Source: Leptospira mtsangambouensis
GTDB taxonomy: Bacteria > Spirochaetota > Leptospiria > Leptospirales > Leptospiraceae
Direction of reading: 5' to 3'
Assembly: GCF_004770475.1 (NCBI RefSeq)
Contig: NZ_RQHK01000002.1
Coordinates: 722,001 to 786,000 of the forward strand
Length of the DNA stretch: 64,000 nt
The position numbers and the translations under genes are program-made. A model generated the notes under the pieces. That model was not told the origin of the DNA, did no database searches, and saw only the letters and a list, made by a program, of their open reading frames with translations. Positions 45,556 to 56,636 of this stretch are shown here, piece by piece. Each line of letters opens with the position of its first letter. The stretch's first letter is position 1.

Positions 45556-46848
45556 TTATTTTTCGTTTTGGATTGGTAAAAATACTTCTGCAATGATGCA
45601 GTCTGCTTTGACTTCCGTAGTATGGTCGATGGCATTTCGTATGAAAAACATCCCATTGTGTCTATGTAGGATAAAATCAACCATCGTTAACCCCAATCCC
45701 AAACTGAATTTTTCTTTTGAATAAAAACTTTCAACGGGTGGGTGGATTCTGAAAAAAGGTTCGATCAGTTTTTTTTCAGACTGAGCCAGTTGTTTGGCAT
45801 ATTCATCATCGATGATGTTGTTTTTAGCAGAGAGGCAAAAGTAACCATCCACAAAGGTAACAAAAACATCAAAATGAGATTTTCTTTTAGAATATTTAAG
45901 CCCATTGGTAAATATTTCATGAATGGCAACTTTCATTGATTCTAAATCAAGGTCAAGGAAAACAGATTGTTTTACAACTGGTAAGTTTACCTTTAATTCA
46001 CGTTCGATAATTTCATCTCGAAATGATTCAACAAGAGAAGGAAGTAAACCGAGTAGGTCTTCACTTTTTGTTCTAACCAAATTTGTATTGTTTTGGATTA
46101 GGTCTACTGCCAAATCTAATCCACTCATCATAGCAATATTGTGTTCGTGATTTTCATACAAAAGATCCCAAAACTCTTTGTTGATTGAGTAATCTTTGCC
46201 AAGATCCACTTTCATTTGTTGGATGGAATCTATGATCGTTGAAATGGCTCCAAGGCCTGAACCTTGCATCAAAGTAGTTTTTAAATTTAAAATCGAATGG
46301 AGTTCCGAATTTACTTCATTGGTTTTTCTATGTGATTCTTTGTAATTAAGCCATTCCAATTGGCTCTTTAATTCTTTTGATTCTTCATCAACGAGAAGTG
46401 ATTCCATTCGCTTTAAGTAGACGTATTCTAATGCTTTTTCTAAACGATCTGCAACAATTTCGACATGGAGAGGCTTTAAAAGATAATCATACACGCCCAT
46501 TTTCATGATTTCTATGATTTCATCGATTTGGTCGATGGCAGTTTGAATCATAAAAACGGCATTTGGTTCTAATTTTTTTTGTTCACGGATGAATGATTTT
46601 CCATCCAAAACGGGCATCATTAAATCCACCAAATATAGACTATATGGACGTTTTGCAGCCATCTCAAGGGCTATCTTCCCATCTTCGGCTACATCTGCAT
46701 CCATACCAATCCGCTTACAGATGGCTTCTAGTAGGACTTGGTTTTCTTTTTTATCCTCAATGATCAGGATTGGTTCTTTGGGACGCCTTAGGTGTTCCTT
46801 TACCCGAGCCTGGGAGGATTGACTTTGGTTTACGTTCGATTCCACCAT
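45556..46848 (-). CDS. Receiver domain fused to a histidine-kinase-type ATPase
   Basis: The 430-residue protein begins with a receiver domain (about 27-145; LIIEDKKENQVLLE and VDLMMPVLDG with the phosphoacceptor). A helical linker follows, then a C-terminal GHKL-type ATPase with HEIFTNGLKYSKRK as the N box and FSLGLGLTMVDFILHRHNG as the G box. No clear H-box histidine is present in the linker, so it may phosphorylate or bind another protein. It is ten bases upstream of cheY and likely feeds the chemotaxis module. Confidence 0.8.
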   Translation of the reverse strand: MVESNVNQSQSSQARVKEHLRRPKEPILIIEDKKENQVLLEAICKRIGMDADVAEDGKIALEMAAKRPYSLYLVDLMMPVLDGKSFIREQKKLEPNAVFMIQTAIDQIDEIIEIMKMGVYDYLLKPLHVEIVADRLEKALEYVYLKRMESLLVDEESKELKSQLEWLNYKESHRKTNEVNSELHSILNLKTTLMQGSGLGAISTIIDSIQQMKVDLGKDYSINKEFWDLLYENHEHNIAMMSGLDLAVDLIQNNTNLVRTKSEDLLGLLPSLVESFRDEIIERELKVNLPVVKQSVFLDLDLESMKVAIHEIFTNGLKYSKRKSHFDVFVTFVDGYFCLSAKNNIIDDEYAKQLAQSEKKLIEPFFRIHPPVESFYSKEKFSLGLGLTMVDFILHRHNGMFFIRNAIDHTTEVKADCIIAEVFLPIQNEK

Positions 46849-46896
46849 ATAGATTATCGGAAATCCTACGGGAGAATTCTATAGGGTTCAATTCCT

Positions 46897-48519
46897 TTAT
46901 TTTATTATTTCGGGTAACTTGAGTTTAAAAATGGAACCTTGCCCTAATTGGGATTTAAGTTCTAGTGAACCTCCTAGCCGGTTCGCCAAACCTTGAGAAA
47001 TCGAAAGACCGAGCCCCGTTCCTTCGATTTTTCCGTCGTCGTTTAACCGGGTGAAGGTATGAAAAATACGGTTTTGATCCTCTTCTGAAATCCCTGGCCC
47101 AAAATCACGGACAGAAATCTCTAAATTTCCCTCCGCCCATTCACAATCCAATTCGATATAGGGATGATTTGCGTATTTGATAGCGTTTGAAAGGAGGTTG
47201 AGTAGAATTTGTTGGATTTTTCCACCGTCAGAGTGGATCACCTTTGATTGTAAAGGTGGACGAAATCGAATTTCCATTCCCTTTGCGTTGGCTTGTGGTT
47301 GGATTAAATCCAATGTTTGGCGACATATGTCTTCTGGTTTAAACGATGTTAATTGGATTTGAATTTGTCCCGATTCGATTTTCATCAAATTTAGGATTTC
47401 GTTGATCATATTTAGGAGTCTCGTTCCACCGGTATAAATATAGTTTAAGTATTCCTTTCCGGTTTCATCTGAATCAGGTAACTGAATCAGTTTCGAAAAT
47501 CCGATGATGGAATTTAAGGGTGTTCTTAGTTCGTGACTCATATGGGCTAAAAATTCAGTTTTAGCTCGGTAGGCGTGTTCCAATTCTTCTTTCGTTTTGG
47601 TAAGGGCAACGGTCCTTTCTAAAACTAAAGATTCTAATGTTGATTTGTAGCGATTCAGTTCTGTAAGATCCAAATCCCGTTGGACAAAAAGTCCCATCCA
47701 ACGACTAACCGTTTGGTAAATCAAAAGATTTTCATGTTCGATGGGCGAATTCTGTTTGTATTTGAAAAAACCCATAACTCCCAAAAAGCGATTTTCAAAA
47801 CGAACAGGAATGAGTAGTATTGTTTCGGCTTTGGTTTGTTCGAAGAACCATTTTTCTCTTGGTAAGGCTTTGTTTGGGTCTAAATAAATGGTTTTTCCTT
47901 TTTTTAGTTTATGAACCCAACGACCAAGACCCAAATCATACCAATCTTCCGTTTGGCATTTTTCTGGCAATAAAGGGTATTTGGTGGTCTTTCGTTCGTT
48001 GGCCCAAGTTTTAAAAAAGTCTTTTTTTCCTACCGTTTCATATTTAAGAAAAAAAACAGAATCCATTTCAGTAAAGTATAACAACTGATAGATTGCTTGT
48101 GGTAAGCCTTCTCGAATGGAAGGTTGTTGGATGAGTATTTGAATTGAGGAGGCTACCCCTAATTCAAACCGAAGTCTCCAGGCAATTTCTTCTTCTTGTC
48201 TTTGTTTGGTGGTAATATCTTTTATAAAGAATTTTGTGTATTCTTTGTTTTTTTTTCCTTCTGGAAATTGAAACTTACCAAAGGAAGCTTCCAGAATGGT
48301 TCCGTTTGTGATATAAATGAGTTCTGTGGAAAAGTCTGAGTTCTCAATTTTTTTGCAAAGAAAGGTGTTTAAATCAAATTCTGGTTCTAATGATGCAAAT
48401 ATTTGATTTTTAATTAGGATCTCAGATTTTTTAGACGACCTATCAATGGAAAGAATGGCGGTTCCCGAGTCATTCCCCTCTAAAGAGGCCTTTAGCAATG
48501 ACCAAGGATCCAGATCCAT
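46897..48519 (-). CDS. Sensor histidine kinase (PAS-like, GAF, HisKA, HATPase)
   Basis: The 540-residue cytoplasmic kinase has an N-terminal PAS-like segment, a GAF-like region at about 110-290 (TILLIPVRFENRFLGVMGFF), a helical linker, the H-box HMSHELRTPLNSIIGFSKL with the phosphorylated histidine, and a complete ATPase with NLLSNAIKYA, VRDFGPGIS and GTGLGLSISQGLANRLGG. There are no membrane segments, so the signal is internal. It follows ispH by one base and precedes the receiver-kinase gene by about 50 bases. Its likely partner is one of the downstream receiver proteins. Confidence 0.9.
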   Translation of the reverse strand: MDLDPWSLLKASLEGNDSGTAILSIDRSSKKSEILIKNQIFASLEPEFDLNTFLCKKIENSDFSTELIYITNGTILEASFGKFQFPEGKKNKEYTKFFIKDITTKQRQEEEIAWRLRFELGVASSIQILIQQPSIREGLPQAIYQLLYFTEMDSVFFLKYETVGKKDFFKTWANERKTTKYPLLPEKCQTEDWYDLGLGRWVHKLKKGKTIYLDPNKALPREKWFFEQTKAETILLIPVRFENRFLGVMGFFKYKQNSPIEHENLLIYQTVSRWMGLFVQRDLDLTELNRYKSTLESLVLERTVALTKTKEELEHAYRAKTEFLAHMSHELRTPLNSIIGFSKLIQLPDSDETGKEYLNYIYTGGTRLLNMINEILNLMKIESGQIQIQLTSFKPEDICRQTLDLIQPQANAKGMEIRFRPPLQSKVIHSDGGKIQQILLNLLSNAIKYANHPYIELDCEWAEGNLEISVRDFGPGISEEDQNRIFHTFTRLNDDGKIEGTGLGLSISQGLANRLGGSLELKSQLGQGSIFKLKLPEIIK

Positions 48520-48520
48520 A

Positions 48521-49468
48521 CTAATACTGTTTGAGTAGTTCTTTCGGTAATCTAAAACTCATGGTATCTTCTCTGCTTTCCGGAAAAAGAGATACCTTGG
48601 CATCGGGAAAATGTTTTAAAATCTCTCCTACAATTTCATCCACAAGGATTTGGGGGCTTGAGGCACCAGCGGTGATACCAAGGGTTTTTATTCCTGAATT
48701 TTTAATATGATCGGGGTTTACATCTTCTTTCCGTGAGATTTGGAAACTGGCAGGTCTTGTTTTTTTGGCCAATTGGCATAATCTAACAGAATTAGAAGAA
48801 TTTTCTGCACCGATCACAAGCATTGCATCTACTGATTCTAACATTGACCTGACTGCTTCCTGGCGTTCTGTTGTCGCATAACAGATATCATCCTTTTGAG
48901 GATGTTCTACGTAAGGAAATACTTCTTCAATTTTTTTGACAATATTTTTTGTATCAGCCACGGAAAGGGTGGTTTGCATGAGATAGGTGAGTGGTTTGTC
49001 TTTTGCGATTTTGTTCCGTAAATTTTCCACATCTTCTGGAGATTCCACAAGAAACATCTGTGCCTCTCCCATCGTTCCAATTGCCTCATCATGGCCTCTA
49101 TGACCAATATAGATGATTTGGTGAGAATCTTTGATATTTCGTGCTTTTTTATGGACCCGAGTGACAAGGGGGCAGGTGGCATCTCCAATTTTCATTTTTC
49201 GTTCTGTGGCTTCTTTTACAACTTCCGGGGAAACTCCATGGGCAGAAAATACAACAGTGGCACCATCGGGAACTTCTTTCAGTTCGTCGATGAATTGGAT
49301 GCCTTTTTTCTTCATTTCTTCGACAACTCGTTGGTTGTGGACGATTTCCTTGCGAACATAAAGAGGGGCTTCTGGGTTCTCCTGGAATGCAGTTTCCACA
49401 TAGGAAATGGCATACTTCACTCCCGCACAAAATCCCCGGGGGTTCGCTAAATATATTGTCTCTAACAC
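48521..49468 (-). CDS. ispH: 4-hydroxy-3-methylbut-2-enyl diphosphate reductase
   Basis: IspH makes isopentenyl and dimethylallyl diphosphate in the last step of the MEP isoprenoid pathway. I start at GTG 49468, giving MLETIYLANPRGFCAGV, the usual N-terminus, and 315 residues; the frame stays open to a TTG at 49555. The three iron-sulfur cysteines are in GFCAGV, GDATCPLV and DDICYATTERQ, and the E-(N/H) active-site segment is normal. It is the first gene of the minus-strand cluster that continues into signalling and chemotaxis genes; the one-base gap to the kinase suggests co-transcription. Confidence 0.94.
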   Translation of the reverse strand: MLETIYLANPRGFCAGVKYAISYVETAFQENPEAPLYVRKEIVHNQRVVEEMKKKGIQFIDELKEVPDGATVVFSAHGVSPEVVKEATERKMKIGDATCPLVTRVHKKARNIKDSHQIIYIGHRGHDEAIGTMGEAQMFLVESPEDVENLRNKIAKDKPLTYLMQTTLSVADTKNIVKKIEEVFPYVEHPQKDDICYATTERQEAVRSMLESVDAMLVIGAENSSNSVRLCQLAKKTRPASFQISRKEDVNPDHIKNSGIKTLGITAGASSPQILVDEIVGEILKHFPDAKVSLFPESREDTMSFRLPKELLKQY

Positions 49469-49610
49469 TGAATTAGGCCTGCCTTTTCTTTCAATCCAAC
49501 TCCATAGAATTTCCAGGACATATTTTAGAAAAGGGGAAGTTCTATTTTTATTCAATTTTTATTTCATTTTCCCTATTATCCTCCCTCCCAGAATGACCGA
49601 TCCTTATCTT

Positions 49611-49634
49611 GAAAAGGCCAAGGATGGCCTCTTC
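49611..49634 (+). promoter_or_regulatory. CsrA-type RNA hairpin in the flaB leader
   Basis: A stem of ten positions (49611-49620 with 49625-49634, one mismatch) presents AGGA as the loop. The sequence CAAGGATG across the loop matches the core of the CsrA consensus ARGGAUG. A second GGA-containing site is the flaB ribosome site AAGGAGGA about 70 bases on. This two-site layout is like the leader of Bacillus flagellin mRNA. CsrA binding here is inferred. Confidence 0.55.
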
Positions 49635-49675
49635 GAAAATTCATCAATTTCTCGGACTCAAGGTGAAAACCTTAA

Positions 49676-50557
<882 letters not shown>

Positions 50558-50564
50558 TAGGATA

Positions 50565-50616
50565 AGAGAAACCAAAGGTAGGGCAGGGTGGTTGGGGCCC
50601 CGCCTCTGGTTTCTCG
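50565..50616 (+). terminator. Terminator after flaB
   Basis: GAGAAACCA (50566-50574) and its complement TGGTTTCTC (50607-50615) form the base of a long stem with G/C-rich inner pairing (GGGCAGGG with CCCCGCC region). ATTTTCTTAAGG and a T7 run follow. It begins eight bases past the flaB stop. Confidence 0.75.
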
Positions 50617-50790
50617 ATTTTCTTAAGGTTCTTTTTTTAAATTTTCATATCTCTCCCTTTTCAAAACCTTCCCTAATATAAACATTTTATCTTTTTTACT
50701 CCTTGAACCAATTTCATGTAGTTTTTTTATATTTTATATTTTATATTTAAATTCATTCTCTAAAAAAACAGATTATGTATTTTAGAAGAT

Positions 50791-52041
50791 ATGGGTGAGT
50801 CCTCTTTGATGAAATTAGATATTGAAACAGCATACAATGCGATCCATTCGATAGTATTTAAAACTCCATTGCAATTCCATGCCAAATTATCAGAAAGTTT
50901 TGGTGCTAAAATTTTTATCAAACGAGAGGACCTGCAATTGGTTCGATCCTATAAAATTAGAGGAGCATACAACCTAATCCAAAGTTTAACCTTAGAGGAA
51001 AGAGAGCGGGGTGTCGTTTGTGCAAGTGCTGGTAATCATGCGCAAGGTGTAGCCTATTCCTGCAAAATTTTAAATTTGCGTGGTGTGATTTATATGCCTG
51101 CCATCACACCCAAACAGAAAATCAATCAAGTTAAAATGTTTGGTGGCAATGAGATCGAAATTGTATTGGTGGGTGATACATTTGATGAATGTCAAACCTT
51201 TGCATTAGAATATGCTAAAACTCATCATATGGTCTTTGTTCCTCCTTTTGACCATATAAAAATTATGGAAGGACAAGGTACTGTTGCTAAAGAAATTTTA
51301 GAAGAAGAGTCTGAAATTGATTATGTTTTTGTTCCCATTGGCGGAGGCGGATTATGCGCTGGAGTGGGTAGTTATTTTAAAGAAAAATCTCCACATACAA
51401 AAATCATAGGAGTGGAACCATTTGGTGCGCCTTCCATGACGGAAGCTCTCAAACAAGGGAAACCAGTTTTACTTGATAAAATTGACAAATTTGTCGATGG
51501 AGCGGCAGTAAAAAAAGTAGGGGATCTAACGTTTCCCATTTGCAAAGATATTCTTTCTGATCTATTACTCGTCAAGGAAGGGAAAGTTTGTTCTACTCTT
51601 TTGAAATTATACAATGAAGATGCTATAGTGGCAGAACCGGCAGGAGCTTTGAGTATTTCTGCATTGGACCAGTATGCCGATCAGATTCGTGGAAAAAAAG
51701 TAGTTTGTATCTTAAGCGGTGGAAATAACGACATTGATCGAATGCAGGAAATCAAAGAAAGGTCACTGCTTTACGAAGGTTTAAAACATTATTTTATTGT
51801 TCGTTTTGCCCAAAGACCTGGCGCCTTAAAACAATTTGTAAATGAGATACTTGGTCCAAACGATGACATTGTCCGATTTGAATTCATTCAAAAGAATAAT
51901 AAAGAATCTGGTCCTGCCCTGATTGGAATTGAGTTAAAGTCTAGGGATGATTTTCAATCATTGTTAGAAAGAATGGATGCGTTCCATTTGAATTTCACTT
52001 TGGTCAACCAAGACGAGAATTTATTTGAATATTTAATTTAA
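50791..52041 (+). CDS. ilvA: Threonine dehydratase (short form with ACT-like tail)
   Basis: The PLP enzyme converts threonine to 2-oxobutanoate and ammonia. The 416-residue protein has the PLP lysine in RSYKIRGAYNL, the phosphate loop as GGGGLCAGVG and the serine-glycine-rich SGGNND. An ACT-like regulatory domain covers about 325-416 (YFIVRFAQRPGALKQFVNEI). Leptospires mainly make isoleucine by the citramalate route, so this enzyme may serve threonine catabolism or a secondary route. Upstream 50617-50790 is extremely A/T-rich with TATATTTT-like repeats and holds the promoter. A second in-frame ATG at 50809 is possible. Confidence 0.88.
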   Translation: MGESSLMKLDIETAYNAIHSIVFKTPLQFHAKLSESFGAKIFIKREDLQLVRSYKIRGAYNLIQSLTLEERERGVVCASAGNHAQGVAYSCKILNLRGVIYMPAITPKQKINQVKMFGGNEIEIVLVGDTFDECQTFALEYAKTHHMVFVPPFDHIKIMEGQGTVAKEILEEESEIDYVFVPIGGGGLCAGVGSYFKEKSPHTKIIGVEPFGAPSMTEALKQGKPVLLDKIDKFVDGAAVKKVGDLTFPICKDILSDLLLVKEGKVCSTLLKLYNEDAIVAEPAGALSISALDQYADQIRGKKVVCILSGGNNDIDRMQEIKERSLLYEGLKHYFIVRFAQRPGALKQFVNEILGPNDDIVRFEFIQKNNKESGPALIGIELKSRDDFQSLLERMDAFHLNFTLVNQDENLFEYLI

Positions 52042-52216
52042 TAAATAGTTCAATTGGTTCCGTTATGTGGATTTTTTTTCCAGTCACTTTATCATCATTT
52101 TCTAGAACCATCGGATGGAATTTCCTGTTTTGTTTTGGTTATTTTTTCAGGAAATCCCTAAAGGATTTTAGTTTTGATTCGATATCTATATTGATTGAAG
52201 GATCGTCGTACAGCTA

Positions 52217-52242
52217 AAAGCCCGGAGTGATTGCCGGGCTTT
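52217..52242 (+). terminator. Rho-independent terminator-like hairpin
   Basis: AAAGCCCGG-AGTGATTG-CCGGGCTTT is a nine-pair stem with A and T flanks, 175 bases after ilvA. The 443-base stretch 52042-52485 has no gene; it holds this hairpin and the repeat-like hairpin at 52329. Confidence 0.7.
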
Positions 52243-52328
52243 CGCATTATTATGAACTTTTCTTTGTAAAAATTTTAGGTTTTCTGTTTTGAATTTCCTT
52301 TTAGGAAAGATTATGATAAACAGGCGTT

Positions 52329-52376
52329 ATTGGGTGGCGGGTGGATTACCCCACCCAGTTCGATTAGGGCGGGGAA
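52329..52376. repeat. G/C-rich hairpin, candidate intergenic repeat
   Basis: ATTGGGTGG (52329-52337) pairs with CCACCCAGT (52351-52359), followed by TTCGATTAGGGCGGGG. The last part resembles TTCAATTAGGAGGCGG at 62971-62986. The G/C-rich block stands out in an A/T-rich spacer, as a dispersed intergenic repeat would. Confidence 0.4.
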
Positions 52377-52485
52377 AGTATACCTTCCGAGTCCAACCAA
52401 ACCTATTGATTTCCCTTAAAAAATGCAATTTATTTCCAAAAAACTTTTATTGAATTCATCTTACTCGTATACAATTTAGGATGTA

Positions 52486-53475
52486 TTGGATAAGTTTTTG
52501 GACCATCGACATTCAACACTTCGCATACTATCTTTTATCTATCTATTCTTTCCTTTTTTTTACATTAATTGTAAACTTGAATGGAATAATCCGAGTGACC
52601 CCAGGACCGATTCGTTTTGGCAAACGCGTTTAGTCAATGAATGGATAGTGGCTCACCCACGCCCGTTTACTCTCAAAGGATCCGTATCCGGCTTAAATAC
52701 TTCTTCAGTAATCATTCGATCACCTTCTGATGGAAGTTATATTACTGTTTCAGCAAATGGTAATTTTGAAATGTCGGTTTTTGCTTCACCAAAATACATC
52801 CAACTTGATTTTCCGATACAACCAAATGATGTTCATTGTATGGTTTGGGATATGGGAACCTGGACAGGAGATGGTTTTATTAATACTAAGATTACCTGTC
52901 CATTTGTTAGGACAGTCGTGAATGGAAAAATACTACTGTGGGATAGGTGTACTTTTGGATCTACTTGGAATCCAGATGGAACAAGCATTGGCGTTGGCAA
53001 AGGTGATTGTTCCGTTGGATCTCCGCAACCACTTAGTTTTTGTACAGCAACTGATGGATATGATTCATCGACAAATCCAAATGCATGTAATGGTGGGAGT
53101 AATACGCAACTTGTGAATATGGGAGCAGTCTATCAAACTTGTGTCTCACGTAATCTGCAAAGTGCATACGCACGAAAAAATTGGAGACTTCCATTTTACC
53201 AGGAAATGTTTTCGGTCATTCGTTGCAGTGCAACCAACACCGGAGTCATTACCGGAGAAGATGGGTGTAGTACAGTTGGGGATGCTACTAAATACTCAGG
53301 TGCCACGGCCGATCCAGTTCTATTTCCCAATGCACAAGCTGCAAGGTACTGGAGTCCTCAAACCTTTCCGGCCTTAGGTGACCAACAAACCTATATGGTC
53401 GATTTCAATATTGGCAACCAATCTTATGAATTTAAAGATGCAACGGGTTTTGTTCGGTGTGTGTCCGAATTATAA
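52486..53475 (+). CDS. Lipoprotein with DUF1566 (Lcl C-terminal-like) domain
   Basis: The 329-residue protein starts with TTG at 52486, four bases after AGGA; an ATG at 52481 is in a different frame and gives a short product. The signal peptide ends at a lipobox-like FYINC with cysteine near 29. A carboxypeptidase-regulatory-like strand region follows (FTLKGSVSGLNTSSVIIRSP). The C-terminal half fits DUF1566: CTATDGYDS, ARKNWRLPFYQEMFSVIRC, ARYWSPQTF and a final FVRCVSEL. Such modules occur in surface lectin-like and lipoproteins of leptospires. Eight or more cysteines may form disulfides. Confidence 0.7.
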   Translation: MDKFLDHRHSTLRILSFIYLFFPFFYINCKLEWNNPSDPRTDSFWQTRLVNEWIVAHPRPFTLKGSVSGLNTSSVIIRSPSDGSYITVSANGNFEMSVFASPKYIQLDFPIQPNDVHCMVWDMGTWTGDGFINTKITCPFVRTVVNGKILLWDRCTFGSTWNPDGTSIGVGKGDCSVGSPQPLSFCTATDGYDSSTNPNACNGGSNTQLVNMGAVYQTCVSRNLQSAYARKNWRLPFYQEMFSVIRCSATNTGVITGEDGCSTVGDATKYSGATADPVLFPNAQAARYWSPQTFPALGDQQTYMVDFNIGNQSYEFKDATGFVRCVSEL

Positions 53476-53550
53476 TTTGGAAATTCATTTTTTGAATTCA
53501 ATCTCTCTTTTGTAGGGTCAGATTTCACTTAAGGCAAATGTGAAAACGAT

Positions 53551-54168
53551 TTATGCTCTGATCACAAATAAGGCTAATGTCGCAAACAAGTTTGGAAACA
53601 GTTTAATCTGTCTTGTCCGATTAAAAAAAGCTCTGTGTAATACTTTGATCCTTTCGAAATCGCAAAAATCTTCAAAATCTTTTCCAGATAGATAATGTAA
53701 GTTAGGTGTGTCATACCAGTGGAACGGCATAAGTTCTGTTACGGGTGTTTTCCCGCTGAGAAGGATGGAAGAGCGAATTTGCCAATGAGAAAAGTTCGGA
53801 AATACAATGATCACTTGTTTGCCGATTCGCAAACATTCTTTAATGATTTCACCAGGATTTAACGTCTGTTGTATAGTTTGGTTGAGGATGACAAAATCAA
53901 AACTATGGTCCAAATGGTGTTTGAGTCCATCGTCAATATCTCCATGATGGACATATAAACTTTTTTTTACGCATTGGATGATACATTTATCATCTTTTTC
54001 AATTCCCTGGACACGAACTCCCTTGTTTTTGAGGATTAACATAAGTTCACCATACCCGCAACCAAGATCCAAAACCCTTTCGCCTGGTTTGATCAGGTTC
54101 GCAATGTAGGAGATATCAGGTCTGTTTTTTAAATCCAAACCTAGGGCTTCATTCGTATGGATGTTCAA
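53551..54168 (-). CDS. metW: Methionine biosynthesis protein MetW
   Basis: The 205-residue class I methyltransferase-fold protein has the SAM motif [20 protein letters not shown] and the MetW-specific [20 protein letters not shown] and [13 protein letters not shown]. MetW accompanies MetX in many bacteria and is needed for efficient homoserine acylation; its exact chemistry is unsettled. It overlaps the metX stop by four bases, so the two are translationally coupled. Confidence 0.93.
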   Translation of the reverse strand: MNIHTNEALGLDLKNRPDISYIANLIKPGERVLDLGCGYGELMLILKNKGVRVQGIEKDDKCIIQCVKKSLYVHHGDIDDGLKHHLDHSFDFVILNQTIQQTLNPGEIIKECLRIGKQVIIVFPNFSHWQIRSSILLSGKTPVTELMPFHWYDTPNLHYLSGKDFEDFCDFERIKVLHRAFFNRTRQIKLFPNLFATLALFVIRA

Positions 54169-55301
54169 AGGAATACTCCTTCGTCCGTAGAACTTAAAAA
54201 ATCTCTTAGGATCGAGTCTTGTTGTTCACTTGGTAATAAAAAACTATCATGCCCTGCTGGATTGTTGAGTTCTACAAAACTAACAGGAACTGCATTTACT
54301 TCCAAAGATTTTACTATCTCTTCCGATTGATACGGTGGATACAGCCAATCAGAAGTATATGCTACTACCAAAAATCGACATCTCACTTTCGCAAGAACCT
54401 TGGTCAGTTCTTTTCCTGTTCCTAAACTAAAATGATCGAGTGCTTTGGTAACATAAATGTATGAGTTCGCATCAAACCGATCCACGAAGGATTCTCCTTG
54501 GTAAATCAGATAACTTCCGACCGCAAAGTCTGTGGATTGGATATTTCCTTTGGGTGGTTTACGACCAAATTTTTCTCGCATCATCTCATCACTAAGGTAA
54601 GTGATATGTCCCATCATTCGGGCAAGAGCCAGTCCCTTGGAAGGCCTATTTTCTTGGGTGTACAAACCTTGGTTCCAATTGGGATCAGAAAGGATTGCCT
54701 GTCTTCCCACTTCATTAAAAGCAATTTGTTGTGCAGAATGTTCGGAAGAAGATGCCATCACAATACAATTTTTAAGTCGATCCGGGTAAGCAACTGACCA
54801 CTGTAAGGCTTGCATTCCACCCATTGAACCACCAGCAACGGCAAATAATTTATGAATTCCAAAATGGCTGATTAATTTTTCTTGTGCATTTACCATATCC
54901 CCTATGGAGACAAAAGGGAAAGTGGATTGGAAGGGTTTTCCATTTTTACCATTAACGGTGAGGGGACCACTTGATCCCTTACAACCTCCGATCACATTGG
55001 AAGAAATGATAAAGTAACGATTGGTATCAAAGGCTTTGCCCGGACCAATATAATAATCCCACCAACCAGGACGTTTGTCTCCATCGTGGAATCCGGCTGC
55101 ATGTGCATCCCCAGATAGTGCATGGCAAACTAGGATGGCATTGTCTTTTTTTTCATTGAGTGTGCCATACGTTTCGTAGGCAATTTCGAGAGGAGTGATG
55201 GTTTCACCCCCCTCTAAAGTCAAAGAGTCAAATTGAATACTCTGAGTGTATACGACACCTACGGATCCGTGGGAAAACTCGTTCTGTTCGGAGGTAGGCA
55301 T
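54165..55301 (-). CDS. metX: Homoserine O-acetyltransferase MetX
   Basis: MetX activates homoserine with acetyl-CoA in methionine synthesis. The 378-residue alpha/beta hydrolase has the nucleophile serine in [15 protein letters not shown], the conserved [12 protein letters not shown] segment forming the active site tunnel and a C-terminal histidine in GHDSF. Leptospiral MetX enzymes are well described and of this length. It lies eight bases after metY. Confidence 0.96.
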   Translation of the reverse strand: MPTSEQNEFSHGSVGVVYTQSIQFDSLTLEGGETITPLEIAYETYGTLNEKKDNAILVCHALSGDAHAAGFHDGDKRPGWWDYYIGPGKAFDTNRYFIISSNVIGGCKGSSGPLTVNGKNGKPFQSTFPFVSIGDMVNAQEKLISHFGIHKLFAVAGGSMGGMQALQWSVAYPDRLKNCIVMASSSEHSAQQIAFNEVGRQAILSDPNWNQGLYTQENRPSKGLALARMMGHITYLSDEMMREKFGRKPPKGNIQSTDFAVGSYLIYQGESFVDRFDANSYIYVTKALDHFSLGTGKELTKVLAKVRCRFLVVAYTSDWLYPPYQSEEIVKSLEVNAVPVSFVELNNPAGHDSFLLPSEQQDSILRDFLSSTDEGVFL

Positions 55302-55309
55302 AGTCTTAA

Positions 55310-56614
55310 TCAGATATTTTTTAATGCCTCTTCCAAGTCTACCAGAATGTCATCAATGTTTTCAAGACCGACACTCAAACGAACAAAACCTGGAGTGACA
55401 CCTGCAGAAATTTGTTCAGGACCAGTCAACTGTTGGTGAGTTGTGGATGCTGGGTGTATGGCAAGAGACTTCGCATCACCAATGTTAGCAAGAAGGCTAA
55501 AAAGTTCGAGTCCATCAATGAATTTTTTGGCTTTTTCCACTCCGCCTTTGATTTCAAATCCTACGATCGCACCAAAAAGACCACGTTCATGATATTTTTT
55601 TGCTGTGGCATAGTTTTTGTCCGTAGGAAGGCCTGGGTAGTTGACCCATTCAATCTTAGGGTGTTTTGATAAAAATTCTGCAACTTTGAGAGCATTGCTT
55701 GAGTGGCGTTCCATACGAAGCGGAAGTGTTTCCACACCTTGTAAAATTTGCCAAGCATTGAAAGGAGAAATGGCTGGGCCAAGATCGCGGAGGCCTTGGA
55801 CTCGAGCTTTTAAAATAAACGCAATGTTCACGCCGCCAAACGGTTCAAACTTGCCAAAGACTTCCCAAAATTTTAATCCGTGGTAAGAAGGATCTGGTTC
55901 TGTAAAATTTTTAAATTTTCCGTTCCCCCAATTGAAACTTCCACCATCGATGATGATTCCTCCAATAGAAGTTCCATGTCCGCCTAAAAATTTAGTGAGA
56001 GAGTGCACAACAATGTCAGCACCGTGTTTCAATGGGTTCACCAAAAATGGAGAAGGCATCGTGTTATCAATCACAAGTGGAACACCTACTTCTTTTGCGA
56101 CTTTACTCACTGCTGCAATGTCTAAGGTATCTAACTTTGGATTTCCTAAAGTTTCTGCATAATATGCTCTTGTTTTATCATTCGATGCTTTACGAAAATT
56201 TTCAGGATCTGATTGGTCTACAAAGTGAACTTTGATTCCGAGTTTTGGAAATGTATAATGGAGAAGGTTGTATGTTCCACCATATAAAGAGGAAGACGCA
56301 ACAATTTCTTGTCCTGCTTCTACGATGTTGAGGAGTGCCAACATTTCAGCACTTTGTCCAGAGGCAGTTGCAAGAGCTGCGACTCCACCTTCCAAAGCAG
56401 CCACACGTTTTTCTAAAACATCTGTGGTTGGATTCATGAGCCTTGTATAGATATTTCCAAACTCTTGTAGGCCAAAGAGCCTTGCTGCATGGTCCGTATC
56501 TTTGAATACATAGGAAGTGGTTTGGTACAAAGGCACGGCTCTCGATGTTGTGGTCGGATCCGGTTCTTGTCCTCCGTGGAGTGCAATGGTTTCTGGTTTA
56601 AAATTACGTGGCAT
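55310..56614 (-). CDS. metY: O-acetylhomoserine sulfhydrylase MetY
   Basis: The PLP enzyme makes homocysteine directly from O-acetylhomoserine and sulfide. The start at 56614 follows GGGGGAA and gives [15 protein letters not shown], 434 residues. The PLP lysine is in [15 protein letters not shown], and [20 protein letters not shown] and [15 protein letters not shown] are family motifs. With MetX and MetW it forms a complete direct-sulfhydrylation operon. A promoter and an inverted repeat lie upstream. Confidence 0.95.
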   Translation of the reverse strand: MPRNFKPETIALHGGQEPDPTTTSRAVPLYQTTSYVFKDTDHAARLFGLQEFGNIYTRLMNPTTDVLEKRVAALEGGVAALATASGQSAEMLALLNIVEAGQEIVASSSLYGGTYNLLHYTFPKLGIKVHFVDQSDPENFRKASNDKTRAYYAETLGNPKLDTLDIAAVSKVAKEVGVPLVIDNTMPSPFLVNPLKHGADIVVHSLTKFLGGHGTSIGGIIIDGGSFNWGNGKFKNFTEPDPSYHGLKFWEVFGKFEPFGGVNIAFILKARVQGLRDLGPAISPFNAWQILQGVETLPLRMERHSSNALKVAEFLSKHPKIEWVNYPGLPTDKNYATAKKYHERGLFGAIVGFEIKGGVEKAKKFIDGLELFSLLANIGDAKSLAIHPASTTHQQLTGPEQISAGVTPGFVRLSVGLENIDDILVDLEEALKNI

Positions 56615-56636
56615 AGATTCCCCCGATGGTCCTACC

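Noticed and set aside
50724..50755. TATATTTT-like tandem repeats upstream of ilvA as a CRISPR or satellite
   Set aside because: Only a few degenerate A/T units; more likely promoter-proximal A/T-rich DNA. No CRISPR array is present anywhere in the window.
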